Below, one piece after another: positions 38,002 through 47,210 of a stretch of 61,677 nt of DNA. How positions within the stretch are numbered: position 1 is the first letter of the stretch; every line of letters starts with the position of its first letter. This stretch comes from an uncultured Thiohalocapsa sp. (GTDB taxonomy: Bacteria; Pseudomonadota; Gammaproteobacteria; Chromatiales; Chromatiaceae): contig NZ_CAJXWY010000022.1 in assembly GCF_913062725.1 (NCBI RefSeq), forward strand, positions 1 to 61,677, read 5' to 3'. Made by a program: the position numbers and the translations under genes. The notes below the pieces were generated by a model, which was not told the origin of the DNA, did no database searches, and worked only from the letters and a program-made list of their open reading frames with translations.

Positions 38002-38672
38002 TCGCCGTCACCGGTGGCAACCGCAGCGGCCACGCCCCGCGGCGGCTGGTGGCGCTGGCGCTGTGGCTCGCCGGTGCGCGCGCCGTCAGCGTCACGCCCA
38101 GGAACCCGCGCGCGGATCTGCGCCCGGATGCCGTGGTCATCACCGGTGGTCATGATGTGGACCCGGTGCTCTACGCCGCCGCACCCGAGGTGCACCCGCG
38201 CTATGACCGCGACCGGGACCGGCTGGAAAGCGTGGTCATCGATCAGGCCCTGGCGCTTGGGCTGCCGCTGCTCGGTATCTGCCGGGGTGCCCAGTTGCTG
38301 AACGTGCGCCTGGGGGGCTCGCTGTACCAAGAGCTGCGCTCGCGGCGGGTGCGCACGTCCAACCGCTGGACTGTATTGCCCCTGAAAACGCTCCGCGTCT
38401 GCGCCGACAGTCGGCTGGCGGAGCTGCTGGGCACGCGGCAGACGCGCATCAACAGCCTGCACAACCAGGGCATCGATCGCGTCGCCGATGGCCTGCGGGT
38501 GGTGGGCCGGGATCTGGACGCGATCGTGCAGGCCATCGAGCTGCCGACGCACCCCTTCCTGATCGGCGTGCAGTGGCATCCGGAGTTCCTGCTCTATAAA
38601 CCCTCGCAATTGCGCCTGTTCCGGGCTTTGGTGCGCGCGGCGCGGGAACGGCGCCGGGTGCTGGCCGGCTGA
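37974..38672 (+). CDS. Class I glutamine amidotransferase-like hydrolase (PuuD/GGH-type)
   Basis: 232 residues. ITGGHDVDPVLY near 53-64, the nucleophile elbow GICRGAQLLNVRLGG (Cys near 104), and VQWHPEF near 204-210 complete the Cys-His-Glu triad of gamma-glutamyl hydrolases. It is therefore likely to cleave a gamma-glutamyl or similar amide bond, and may reverse or trim the product of the overlapping amidoligase. The ATG at 37974 directly precedes the first beta strand; the longer open frame upstream is shadow of the amidoligase. Confidence 0.88.
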   Translation: MAARASAPLIAVTGGNRSGHAPRRLVALALWLAGARAVSVTPRNPRADLRPDAVVITGGHDVDPVLYAAAPEVHPRYDRDRDRLESVVIDQALALGLPLLGICRGAQLLNVRLGGSLYQELRSRRVRTSNRWTVLPLKTLRVCADSRLAELLGTRQTRINSLHNQGIDRVADGLRVVGRDLDAIVQAIELPTHPFLIGVQWHPEFLLYKPSQLRLFRALVRAARERRRVLAG

Positions 38673-38701
38673 GGCCTGCGACATCCCCGCAGGCCTGTCC
38701 G

Positions 38702-39148
38702 ATGGAAGGTTACTTTGGGCTCTTCACGGCGGCCTTCGTCGCCGCAACCCTGTTACCGTTCTACTCGGAGCTGGCGCTCGTGGGGTTGCTCGCCGCCGGC
38801 TATGATGCCTGGCTGCTATGGCTCTGGGCCACCGCCGGCAATACCCTCGGGGCCGCCGTCAACTACGTCATCGGCCGCTGGCTGATGCACTACCAGGACC
38901 GGCGTTGGTTTCCCGTCAACGAGCGCCAGCTGGCGCCCGCGCGGCGCTGGTATGCGCGCTGGGGCATCTGGTCGCTGTTGATGGCCTGGCTGCCCGTGGG
39001 TGGTGACGCGCTCACCTTCATCGCCGGGCTTATGCGTGCGCCGTTCTGGCTGTTTTTTGTGCTGACGGGTGCCGGCAAGGGGGCCCGCTATGCGGTGGTG
39101 CTGCTCTTGTACGCCCTGGGTGTGGGACACGTGGGGGAGATGGCATGA
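38702..39148 (+). CDS. YqaA-like VTT-domain membrane protein
   Basis: 148 residues with four hydrophobic segments. SELALVGLLAAGY, TAGNTLGAAVNYVIGRW and WLPVGGDALTFIAGLMR correspond to the YqaA/DedA (VTT) motifs. The family may move lipids across the membrane; no specific role is known for YqaA. It follows the amidotransferase gene by 30 bases and overlaps the VanZ gene by four (ATGA), so it is cotranscribed. Confidence 0.87.
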   Translation: MEGYFGLFTAAFVAATLLPFYSELALVGLLAAGYDAWLLWLWATAGNTLGAAVNYVIGRWLMHYQDRRWFPVNERQLAPARRWYARWGIWSLLMAWLPVGGDALTFIAGLMRAPFWLFFVLTGAGKGARYAVVLLLYALGVGHVGEMA

Positions 39149-39549
39149 ACTTTGACCATGCGCTGTTCAAGCGCGCGTCTCTGGGCGCGTCTCCGGCGGC
39201 GCGCCTGGCATTGGCGGCGGCGATGCTGCTCATCGCCTGGCTGGCGCTGACGCCGCAGCCGGATGTGCCGGGGCTGGGCTGGGACAAGCTCAATCACCTG
39301 GCCGCTTTTCTGGTGCTCGCCGCGCTGGCGGAGATCGGCTGGCCAGGGCGCCGGGCGCTGCCGTGGCGGCTCGCGTTGGTTTTGGGCTATGGCGTCGGCA
39401 TCGAGCTGGCGCAGGCGCTGCTGCCATACCGGCAGGCGTCGGTGCCGGACTTTGCCGCCGATGCCCTCGGCGTCGGCCTGTGGCACGGGCTGCGGTGGGC
39501 GCTCACGCGCGTGCGCCTGGCGCGGGCTGGTGCACTGGGTCGGAGATGA
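39145..39549 (+). CDS. VanZ-like membrane protein
   Basis: 134 residues with four TM segments and the VanZ-family landmarks DKLNHLAAFLVLAALAEIGWP and GYGVGIELAQALLPYRQASVPDFAADALGVGLW. The family is named for teicoplanin resistance, but most bacterial members are of unknown role. It ends the rightward amidoligase operon. Confidence 0.85.
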   Translation: MNFDHALFKRASLGASPAARLALAAAMLLIAWLALTPQPDVPGLGWDKLNHLAAFLVLAALAEIGWPGRRALPWRLALVLGYGVGIELAQALLPYRQASVPDFAADALGVGLWHGLRWALTRVRLARAGALGRR

Positions 39550-39571
39550 GGCGACGCCCGCGGCGCCGTCC

Positions 39572-40639
39572 TCAGTCGGGCCGCGGCGGCACATGCTTGT
39601 CGTAGCGCTCCAGCAGATAGCCGAGACAGTCCTGGCGAATCACCTCGGCATTACAGGTGAGCATGGATGGCATCACCGGCAGCTTGAGGCGCAGCTCGCC
39701 GTCTTCGCAGGTGAAGTAACGCCGAGTGACGTCCCGACCCCATTCGTCGCGAACGTCCAGCGGCGGCTGCGCCAGCGTGCAGGTCGCAAAGGCCGTGCCC
39801 GCCGGCAGCTCGCGGAAGTTCAAGTGCTCCAGCGTCGGCGACAGGGTGAGCGGGGCGGCGGCCGGCGGGAAGGCGAAGTCGATGTGCGCGGGCACCTTCA
39901 TCTGCGCCACGGTGTGGAAGAGATCGATGTCGTGCATGGGCACCGGTGTGTCGGGGATCTCGGCGAGGTGCAGACAGGCGTCCACCAGCTCCAGGGCGTG
40001 ATCGATGCCAAGCTGGTCGTGGACCTTGCCGCATTCCACGGTGATGGCCGGACACAGGGCTGCCATGGCCTGGGACTGTACCCCCCGGGGGCGGGTGAAA
40101 AAGACCACGGTGCGGGCAAACAGCGTCGCGAGATGCAGATAGCGGTTGTCGATGACGTTGACGCAGGCATAGTGCGGGTTGGTGCCGGTGTTGTTGTGCA
40201 GATCGACGCTGGCGAAGAGCCCGCGCTCGGCCATGCGCGCGGTTACGCGTTGCATGACCCCGTGCGCCGGCGTCGGTGGCAGCTCCGAGCCCGGCCAGAC
40301 ACGGTTGAAGTCCGGCTGCTCTGGCAGGTGGCGCACGCCGGCGGCGGCGGCACGCGGGTTGCCGATGAACAGGGCGAGGGATCGCGGCAGGCGGCGGTCG
40401 CCGCCGCCAACATCGAATGCCGGCAGCAGCCGCCGCACGGCCTCCCAGCCAACCGTCTCGTTGCCGTGCATCAGCACGGAGACGAACAACGCCGGCTCGC
40501 GCTGGCCCGCCAGGTGGATCAGTGTTGGACCGTCCAGCAAGCCGCCCAGGGCGGTGGCATCGCACGCGAGCAGACCCGGCGGCAGGTGGTCGAGCTCGAT
40601 GAGGGGGTCGGCGGTGGGCGTGTCGGCGTCGAAAGACAA
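39572..40639 (-). CDS. AstE/aspartoacylase-like M14 family zinc deacylase
   Basis: 355 residues. Zinc ligands of the AstE/AspA family are seen as HGNETVGWEA (His-x2-Glu near 58-61) and DLHNNTG (His near 147); the catalytic region VECGKVHD lies near 200. These enzymes cut acyl or peptide-like amide bonds from amino acids. It lies 33 bases after the GCS2-type ligase gene on the same strand, a pairing of amide-bond forming and breaking enzymes. The substrate is not known. Confidence 0.85.
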   Translation of the reverse strand: MSFDADTPTADPLIELDHLPPGLLACDATALGGLLDGPTLIHLAGQREPALFVSVLMHGNETVGWEAVRRLLPAFDVGGGDRRLPRSLALFIGNPRAAAAGVRHLPEQPDFNRVWPGSELPPTPAHGVMQRVTARMAERGLFASVDLHNNTGTNPHYACVNVIDNRYLHLATLFARTVVFFTRPRGVQSQAMAALCPAITVECGKVHDQLGIDHALELVDACLHLAEIPDTPVPMHDIDLFHTVAQMKVPAHIDFAFPPAAAPLTLSPTLEHLNFRELPAGTAFATCTLAQPPLDVRDEWGRDVTRRYFTCEDGELRLKLPVMPSMLTCNAEVIRQDCLGYLLERYDKHVPPRPD

Positions 40640-40672
40640 GGTGGCGATCTCGTGCTGGTGGGCGTTGGGACC

Positions 40673-42109
40673 TCAGTCGAGTGTCCATTGGTGGACGGGC
40701 TTTTCGGTGGCCTGATGCGCCAGGTAGGCCTCCGTCAGGCCTTCCCAGTCGCGGCCGTATCGTGCCACCCAGGCCCGCTGCCACAGCGCGCCGGTGCGCT
40801 TGGTGCGCACCCGCTGCGCGACGATGCCGAGCCAGTGCTCGCGCTCGGCGGCATCGATACCCAAGTCCGCCAGACCGGCATGGGCCAGCGGCAGCAGCCG
40901 CTGAAGGATGATCTCAGGCAGCTTCACCCGCTGCGCCTCGTCCCACGGAAAGGCCGCATCCAGCCCGTACTCGGCGGCCAGGTAGAAATTGCTGCGGGCC
41001 TGCGGGAACGAGATGCGCCGCTCCGGCGGCTCGGCGGCGGCGGCCAGTGCATGCACGGCGCCGAAGTAGAAGGCGGCGTTGGCGACATTGTCGGCGACGC
41101 TCGGCCCCGCGGCGGCGACGCGATGCTCCATGCGCAGGTGTGGCACGGGCGCCCGGCCGGGGTGCGCGTCGAAGCCGACGAGCGGCCGGTTCCAGCGCCA
41201 GATGGTGCCGTTGTGCAGGCGCAGATGCGCGAGCTGCTCGCGGGGTGTGTCCATCAGCTGCGGCAACAGCACCGGGTAGCGCCGCACGTTGGCGCGAAAG
41301 GCCTCGAGCACGGAATGCTGGGCATAGTTGATGCCGAAGCCCACCCGCTCGCGCAGCGGGCTGCCGCCGACGGAGACGGATTGCTCGAACAGCGGAATTC
41401 GGGTCTCGCACCAGAGTTCGCGGCCGAACAGGAAGGGCGAGTTGGCGGCGAGGGCCACCATCGGTGCGGACAGGATCTTGGAGGCGTTGAAGATGCGCGC
41501 CGACTCGCGGGCGTTCATCTTGATGTGGATCTGAAACGAGGTGGCGGCGGCCTCCAGCATGACGTCCTGCTGCTCGAAGGTCAGCGGCTGCTCGCCATGG
41601 ATCGCAAGCCAGATGGGTGCGCCCTCGCGCAGACGGAGAATCTGCTCGTTGAGCGCCCGGTAACGCTCCCGGGGGGTCATGCGGGCCATCACCAGGTGCT
41701 CGGCGCGCAGCGTCGGCAGAATGCCACAGGTGACCACGTTGGCGCCCAGCTCGGCGGCGCCCGCGCGCACCCGGCGCAGGGTCTTGGTGAGCTCCGCGGC
41801 GAGGCTGCTCAGGGCATCACCGGTGAGCCGCACCGGCGTGCCGTTCAGCTCCAGGTTGAACTGGGCCAGCTCCGGCACGACCAGCGGGTCGTCGAGGGCG
41901 GCGAGCAGCGGCTCGATGACGGGCGCCGGCGCCGTATGCCGGCGGTCCACCAGCCAGGCCTCCATCTCGAAGCCGCCCTCGCGCGGCGTCTCGGCGAAGC
42001 AGTCGTCGTTGAACCAGGCGGCGAGCAGCTCCGTTTCGGCATTGAGCCTGGCCTGGAACTCCGCGAAGTCCGCAGGGGTGAAGCGGGTGTCGGTGATGTC
42101 CTGGCCCAT
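40673..42109 (-). CDS. Glutamate-cysteine ligase-like protein (GCS2 type)
   Basis: 478 residues with the glutamine-synthetase fold of GCS2 ligases. GGFEMEAWLVD near 44-54 carries the Mg ligands, FNLELNG near 83-89, and TSFQIHIKMNARES near 190-203 is the family signature. Similar proteins are annotated glutamate-cysteine ligase, but substrate use cannot be read from the sequence. It lies between the MurU-type and AstE-like genes on the minus strand. Confidence 0.82.
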   Translation of the reverse strand: MGQDITDTRFTPADFAEFQARLNAETELLAAWFNDDCFAETPREGGFEMEAWLVDRRHTAPAPVIEPLLAALDDPLVVPELAQFNLELNGTPVRLTGDALSSLAAELTKTLRRVRAGAAELGANVVTCGILPTLRAEHLVMARMTPRERYRALNEQILRLREGAPIWLAIHGEQPLTFEQQDVMLEAAATSFQIHIKMNARESARIFNASKILSAPMVALAANSPFLFGRELWCETRIPLFEQSVSVGGSPLRERVGFGINYAQHSVLEAFRANVRRYPVLLPQLMDTPREQLAHLRLHNGTIWRWNRPLVGFDAHPGRAPVPHLRMEHRVAAAGPSVADNVANAAFYFGAVHALAAAAEPPERRISFPQARSNFYLAAEYGLDAAFPWDEAQRVKLPEIILQRLLPLAHAGLADLGIDAAEREHWLGIVAQRVRTKRTGALWQRAWVARYGRDWEGLTEAYLAHQATEKPVHQWTLD

Positions 42110-42124
42110 GGCATACCTTTGGGA

Positions 42125-42964
<840 letters not shown>

Positions 42965-43128
42965 TCATCGCGACTCCAGACCCTCGCGCCCCGCTCCTGG
43001 ACCTTGGCCCATCGACGTCACCGGGCATCGGCATCCATGCCGTCGCGCGGCCCCGTGCCTGAACAGACGCAAAAGCCCCGTAGCGATGCTGTATCCTCTC
43101 TGGCCTTTCGGCTGTTCGAGGGGCATTC

Positions 43129-43707
43129 ATGAGCCCACAGCACCCCCCTGTACTGCGGCGATGGCCGCTTGCGGCTGCGGCTTGCTGCGCCCTCCTGGCG
43201 CTGCTGTTGGCGGCGGCCCCAGCGGCCGCGAATGCCCCCCAGCCCTGCCTGAAGCTGGTCTTCAATCGCTATTGTCTGGGTGGGAGCGTCAATGTCGTTG
43301 CGCAGCAGCAGCCGCCCGCCCTGCGGCAGGATCAGGGCGAGCGGGTGGCGCTGGTCTACTACGAAGGCCATGACCGCGTTTATGTGCTCGCCTGGCGAGG
43401 CGCCGTCTACAAGGTGCTTAGGGATCACCGCATCGCCTCGAGGCTGCACTACGAGGATTTGTACCAAATTCTGCGCAGGAAGTACGGCGAGGGCGAGGAT
43501 CGCAGCAGCTTTCCCGAGGATGCGAGCACGCCGGGGCGCAAGCAGATCGCCATCCGCCGCGGCGAAGGCAGGGCCGTGCACGTCTGGGAGACGGATGCCG
43601 GCTGGCATGTGGAGCTGAGCTGGACACGCGAGACCGGTCTCGCGCTCGCCTACATCGCCGATGCGCTGAACGAGCAGCAGGCGGCGGCCACGGAGAGCGG
43701 CTACTGA
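43129..43707 (+). CDS. Exported protein of unknown function
   Basis: 192 residues with a clear signal peptide (RRWPLAAAACCALLALLLAAAPAAANA, cleavage near 34-35). The mature part is mixed alpha/beta with a cysteine pair (CLKLVFNRYC) and no family I recognise; several lines of basic and aromatic residues (YYEGHDRVYVLAWRGAVYKVLRDHR) suggest a compact domain. GAGGGG lies about six bases before the ATG. It overlaps the convergent mtaB stop by seven bases. The 263-base gap before it (42866-43128) holds no other gene. Confidence 0.72.
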   Translation: MSPQHPPVLRRWPLAAAACCALLALLLAAAPAAANAPQPCLKLVFNRYCLGGSVNVVAQQQPPALRQDQGERVALVYYEGHDRVYVLAWRGAVYKVLRDHRIASRLHYEDLYQILRRKYGEGEDRSSFPEDASTPGRKQIAIRRGEGRAVHVWETDAGWHVELSWTRETGLALAYIADALNEQQAAATESGY

Positions 43708-45071
43708 GCCGCCCGGGTGTGGTGGCCGGGCGCCCGGTGCATGGCGCCGCCGGTGCCGTCGTCCAGCCGCGCTTCCAGCGCTTGGGCATCATCGCTGCAG
43801 CCTAGCAGCCGCGCCGGGACGATGCGCCCGACGCTGTCAGCGGGCGCCTGGCGCAGGCGCACCGGCAGGTAGCCGGGGGTGAAGCCCGCGGCGTAGGCGC
43901 CGATCTCATCGCGATTCTGGCCTTCGATCAGCACCGGCAGCGTGCGGCCCGCCTGCGTGCGCAGTGCCGTCGTCTTGAGCGCCGCGCCCAGGTCGTGCAG
44001 CGCCCGCGCGCGCTCGCGCTTGATCGGCTCGGGCACCTGGTCGGGCATCGCCGCGGCGCGGGTGCCGGCGCGGGGCGAGTACGGAAAGATGTGCAAATGG
44101 CTGAAGCCCGTGGCGGCGACGAACGCCATGGTCTGCTGCCATTCGGCCTCGGTTTCGCCGGGGAAGCCGACGATGACATCGGTGCTGACCTGAAAATCCG
44201 CGATGGCGGCGCGGGCCTGTGCCACCAGCTGCGCGTACGCGTCGGTGCGGCAGCGCCGCGCCATGCGCCGCAGCAGCGTATCGGCGCCGCTTTGCAGCGG
44301 CAGGTGCAGGTGCGGCATCAGCCGCGGGTTGGTGAAGCGCTGCCAGAACGCCTCCGGCAGGTCCCAGGGCTCGACGGAGCCGAGCCGGATGCGCGGCACG
44401 TCTGTCTCGCGTAGCACGGCGGCGAGGAGTCCCGCAAGATCGGGCGTCGCCGGGCTGGCGGCGCCGCGTCCGTAACCGCCGAGCTGCACGCCGGTGAGGA
44501 CGATCTCCTGCACGCCGGCGGCTGCCACCGCATTGATCTCATGGATGATCTCCGCCGGGGGCCGGCTGCGCTCGTCACCGCGGGCGATGGTGGTGATGCA
44601 GAAGGTGCACTGGTAGCGGCAGCCGTCCTGTACCTTGATGAAGGCGCGCTGGCGCCCGCGGGCGAACAGGGCTTCGGCGGCGTCGGCATCGGCATCCGGG
44701 GGCCTCGCCGGCACCAGGGCGAGGGCATCGGCGGCGATGGCCACGAGGCGGTCCTTGTCGGCGTTGTCCACGACGAGATCGATCTCACCGGCGCCGAGAT
44801 CGGTGTCCGCGAGGGATGCCGCGCAGCCGCTCACCACCAGCCGTGCGCCGGGATGAGCACGCTTCAGGCGCCGCAGCAGCTTGCGGGACTTGCGCACGGC
44901 CTCGGCGGTGACGGCACAGGTATTGACCACCAGCAGGTCGGCGGGCTCGTCACCTGCGGTGATGCGGCAGCCGCGGCGGCGAAAGTCCCGCGCCCAGCCC
45001 TCGAGCTCCGCCTCGTTCAGGCGGCAGCCCAGGGTCTCGAGATACACACGGGGTGCGGTGTCGGTGGGCAT
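43701..45071 (-). CDS. mtaB: tRNA t6A37 methylthiotransferase MtaB
   Basis: 456 residues of the radical-SAM methylthiotransferase family that converts t6A37 to ms2t6A37 in tRNAs reading ANN codons. The N-terminal UPF0004 domain has cysteines in LGCRLNEAE, NTCAVT and VSGCAA, ligands of the first 4Fe-4S cluster. The radical-SAM motif is CRYQCTFC near 151-158 (CxxxCxxC). A C-terminal TRAM-like region follows, with GFTPGYLPVRL. MtaB is favoured over MiaB by the overall pattern and the missing MiaB insertion, but the distinction by eye is not absolute. Confidence 0.9.
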   Translation of the reverse strand: MPTDTAPRVYLETLGCRLNEAELEGWARDFRRRGCRITAGDEPADLLVVNTCAVTAEAVRKSRKLLRRLKRAHPGARLVVSGCAASLADTDLGAGEIDLVVDNADKDRLVAIAADALALVPARPPDADADAAEALFARGRQRAFIKVQDGCRYQCTFCITTIARGDERSRPPAEIIHEINAVAAAGVQEIVLTGVQLGGYGRGAASPATPDLAGLLAAVLRETDVPRIRLGSVEPWDLPEAFWQRFTNPRLMPHLHLPLQSGADTLLRRMARRCRTDAYAQLVAQARAAIADFQVSTDVIVGFPGETEAEWQQTMAFVAATGFSHLHIFPYSPRAGTRAAAMPDQVPEPIKRERARALHDLGAALKTTALRTQAGRTLPVLIEGQNRDEIGAYAAGFTPGYLPVRLRQAPADSVGRIVPARLLGCSDDAQALEARLDDGTGGAMHRAPGHHTRAAQ

Positions 45072-45102
45072 TCGGTGATCCTGTGGGCGGCGACGCCGAC
45101 GT

Positions 45103-45510
45103 TCAGGGGTGCGGCGGTGGCTCGTCCGGCGGCGGTGGTGGTGAGTTCTGGTGCAGGATCATGGTCCAGCCGGCGTCGCCGCGGCGGAAGACGTTGGTGG
45201 CGAAGATGCCGGGGGCGTCCGGTGGTGCCTGTGGTCCATTGTCGTGCTCCTGGAGGTAGTGGATGGCCACATCACCGAAGGCCACCCAGTGGATGTGGGT
45301 GACGCGGATGTCGATGGGGATATCGCCGTGCAGCAGCTCGCGCATCAGGCCGCGCACCTGGAGACCGTGGACGATCGGCTGCATGGGCAACACGCAGGCG
45401 ATGTCCGGCGAGTCGTCCCAGACGCGTGCCATCAGGGTCGCGTCGCGCGACTCCAGTGCATCGTAGTAGGCATCCTCGGCGGCCTGGGGGGTCTCGAAGC
45501 CGTCGCTCAT
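45103..45510 (-). CDS. NTF2-like/SnoaL-like protein
   Basis: 135 residues with the cone-like fold features of NTF2/DUF4440-type proteins: AAEDAYYDALESRDATLMARVW at the start, then IACVLPMQPIVHGLQVRGLM and the C-terminal strand GWTMILHQNSP. A proline-rich tail ends it. Its start overlaps the stop of the small heat-shock-like gene by four bases (ATGA). No activity can be inferred. Confidence 0.85.
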   Translation of the reverse strand: MSDGFETPQAAEDAYYDALESRDATLMARVWDDSPDIACVLPMQPIVHGLQVRGLMRELLHGDIPIDIRVTHIHWVAFGDVAIHYLQEHDNGPQAPPDAPGIFATNVFRRGDAGWTMILHQNSPPPPPDEPPPHP

Positions 45511-46154
45511 TGCGGCTGTTCCCGCGGCGCCGGTGGCAGTGTCTGCGGTGTTGGCTGGCCGTACTCAGGGAGGTCTGACCGCCGTGGCATGCGAATCCGG
45601 ATGGTGTCGTCGCCGTCGGTGCGCTGCAGGTTGCGCAGGTCAGCATCCGGTGGCGCCGGCAGGCGCCTGACACGCTGGCCGGTGGAGAAGCCCCAGCTGC
45701 GACGGTAGCCGCGGCCGTCGGCGAAGGTCTCTTCGCGGGTGGTCTCTGCGCTGCGCCGCACCGCCAGCAGCAGGCCGCCGCCGACGGCTCGGATCTGCAC
45801 CTGCGCGGCGGGCAGTCCCCGCAGATCGATGTCCAGCAGATAAGCATCGTCGCCGCGGCTCTGCGTCAGCCGGATGCCGGCGAAGTCGAAGGCGAGGCGG
45901 CCCGTCTCGGGATCGTACGCCGGGGGCATTGGTGGGGGCATCGGTCCGCCGCCGGCACTGAGCTCGGGTCCGGCCCCCCGCATGGACGGCGGCAGCCCCG
46001 GCATCGGCGCCATGGGCGGTGGCTGTATCGGTAACCCGGCGGGGGGCATGCTCTGGGGTGAGGCCTGGCCCGCGGCGGGGCCACCGTTGCCGGCCTGCGC
46101 GAGTGCCGGCAGCAAGAGACAGGCGGTGGCGAAGAGACTCCAACGCGGATTCAT
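45507..46154 (-). CDS. Predicted periplasmic alpha-crystallin (Hsp20)-like protein
   Basis: 215 residues. A signal peptide (to about residue 22, ALAQA/G) is followed by a Pro/Gly/Met-rich low-complexity segment (about 25-75), then a beta-rich domain that resembles the Hsp20 alpha-crystallin domain: YLLDIDLRGLPAAQVQIRAVGGGLLLAVRRS, later a GRGYRRSWGFSTGQRVRR strand pair, then a closing IRMPRR strand. Small heat-shock proteins are nearly always cytoplasmic, so an exported one is uncommon. The ATG at 46154 precedes the signal peptide; the longer frame upstream is not supported. It is coupled to the NTF2-like gene. Confidence 0.78.
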   Translation of the reverse strand: MNPRWSLFATACLLLPALAQAGNGGPAAGQASPQSMPPAGLPIQPPPMAPMPGLPPSMRGAGPELSAGGGPMPPPMPPAYDPETGRLAFDFAGIRLTQSRGDDAYLLDIDLRGLPAAQVQIRAVGGGLLLAVRRSAETTREETFADGRGYRRSWGFSTGQRVRRLPAPPDADLRNLQRTDGDDTIRIRMPRRSDLPEYGQPTPQTLPPAPREQPQ

Positions 46155-46270
46155 CGAATGATCTCCCGGGATTGCGGATGTTGTCGGCGGATGCGATGCG
46201 CGCCGCTGCCGGACGAAGCACGCCAACGAGCGCGGCGATGTGACAGTGCCCACAGTATAGGGCGGAGTGC

Positions 46271-46747
46271 TCAGTGCCGGCACCGCCACGTGGGGCTGCC
46301 GTCAGTCGTCAGGACCCCCCAGCGCACGAGCAGTGCGCGGGCATCGTCGGCGTCGTGTTGGTACCAATTCCAGGCGGAGCCGAGCCGAAAGCTGTAGCCC
46401 CAGGCATCCATGTCCCGGCACAGGCGCTCGGCCCCCACCCCCGGCAGTTGGTCGGCGATGCGGATCTGCAGGTAGCAGACCGCGCTTTCTTCCGCATCGT
46501 CCCCGCCGGCGTCCGTGTGAAGGCCGCGCCGGCGCTCGTCGGTCATGCAAACATAGTGGCAGGCCTCGTGCAGCGCCGAGTGCAGCGGCGTGTCGTGGCG
46601 CACATAGAGCCGATGACCGATGAGGCCCGCTTCGGGCGGCCCCCAATAGCTGCCCGGAATTGGCGCCAAGGCGTCGACCTTGGTCAGCGCCATGCCGAGC
46701 CGGTTCAGGATTCGGGCCAAATACGGTGTTGGCAAGCGGGACAGCAT
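46271..46747 (-). CDS. HExxH-containing protein of unknown function
   Basis: 158 residues from the chosen Met (MLSRLPTPYL); an upstream open extension is rich in Cys/Pro/Arg and looks like shadow. LHSALHEACHYVCM carries HEACH near residues 60-64, the zinc-binding motif of many metalloproteases, and further acidic residues follow in the region DDAEESAVCYLQI, where the third ligand could lie. The C-terminus has aromatic residues (GYSFRLGSAWNWYQHDADDA). I do not recognise a named family. Whether the motif is catalytic is not known. Confidence 0.7.
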   Translation of the reverse strand: MLSRLPTPYLARILNRLGMALTKVDALAPIPGSYWGPPEAGLIGHRLYVRHDTPLHSALHEACHYVCMTDERRRGLHTDAGGDDAEESAVCYLQIRIADQLPGVGAERLCRDMDAWGYSFRLGSAWNWYQHDADDARALLVRWGVLTTDGSPTWRCRH

Positions 46748-46918
46748 GCAAAGCGCTCGTGTCAGTGCCGGGGACGCGGATGCACCGCTTGCGCGTCCCG
46801 GGCATGCGCATCCTCCAAGACCGGGTGGACGGACAACGCTTGCGCCCGCCGTTGGGGGCGATCGCACGGCGCCGTTGCCGATCGTGCACGTTACGCGATT
46901 CGCAGGACTTTTGCCATG

Positions 46919-47152
46919 TTATACCCGTCGCATCTCGGTTTTCGCTTTCTGCGGGCTGGGTTGCAGCTGGCGGGGGTCTCGACAGCAGGGATGCTGTCGT
47001 GAAGCCTACAGGGATGTATTCACGGCGTCCCCCGCCAGCTGCAACCCAGCCCGCAGATGCCTGCGCCGGACATTGACATCCGCCTGGTATATCGGTGTTG
47101 GCAAGCCAAGCCCTTGTCGTCTGCCTGGAATAGGGAGCGCCGACGGGTATAA
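46919..47152. repeat. 234-bp palindromic element with 12-bp terminal inverted repeats
   Basis: TTATACCCGTCG (46919-46930) and CGACGGGTATAA (47141-47152) are exact inverted copies at the ends. Inside is a perfect 28-bp inverted repeat (46949-46976 with 47029-47056) separated by 52 bases. The loop carries its own 8-bp hairpin (46980-46987 with 46992-46999, loop GGGA) and a GTGAA/TTCAC dyad (46999-47003 with 47019-47023). It resembles a REP/BIME or MITE-like element. No obvious target-site duplication flanks the ends. Confidence 0.65.
46949..47056. repeat. Perfect 28-bp inverted repeat, nested hairpins
   Basis: The arms start CTGCGGGCTGGG and end CCCAGCCCGCAG, and are identical in reverse complement over 28 bases. 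The stem and loop structure would fold very stably as RNA on either strand. It lies between divergent genes, so it is not placed as a terminator. Confidence 0.85.
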
Positions 47153-47156
47153 GCTG
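47141..47156 (+). promoter_or_regulatory. Second copy of the CGACGGGTATAAGCTG motif
   Basis: Identical to the sequence at 36958-36973. It sits 55 bases before the start of the membrane protein gene at 47211 and forms the right end of the palindromic element. TATAAG could be a -10 box, but no matching -35 is seen at 16-18 bases. Confidence 0.4.
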
Positions 47157-47210
47157 TGAAGCGATGGGTGAAATCCAGGCACGAGCAGTGCCACCGAAGC
47201 GGAGGTCAGC

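Larger units (their letters stand above)
46748..47210. other. 463-base gap holding a palindromic element
   Basis: No supported gene. It contains the 12-bp terminal inverted repeats and the nested 28-bp inverted repeat described separately, and a 14-base direct repeat (CGGTGTTGGCAAGC, at 46724-46737 inside the neighbouring gene and 47093-47106 here). Confidence 0.7.
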
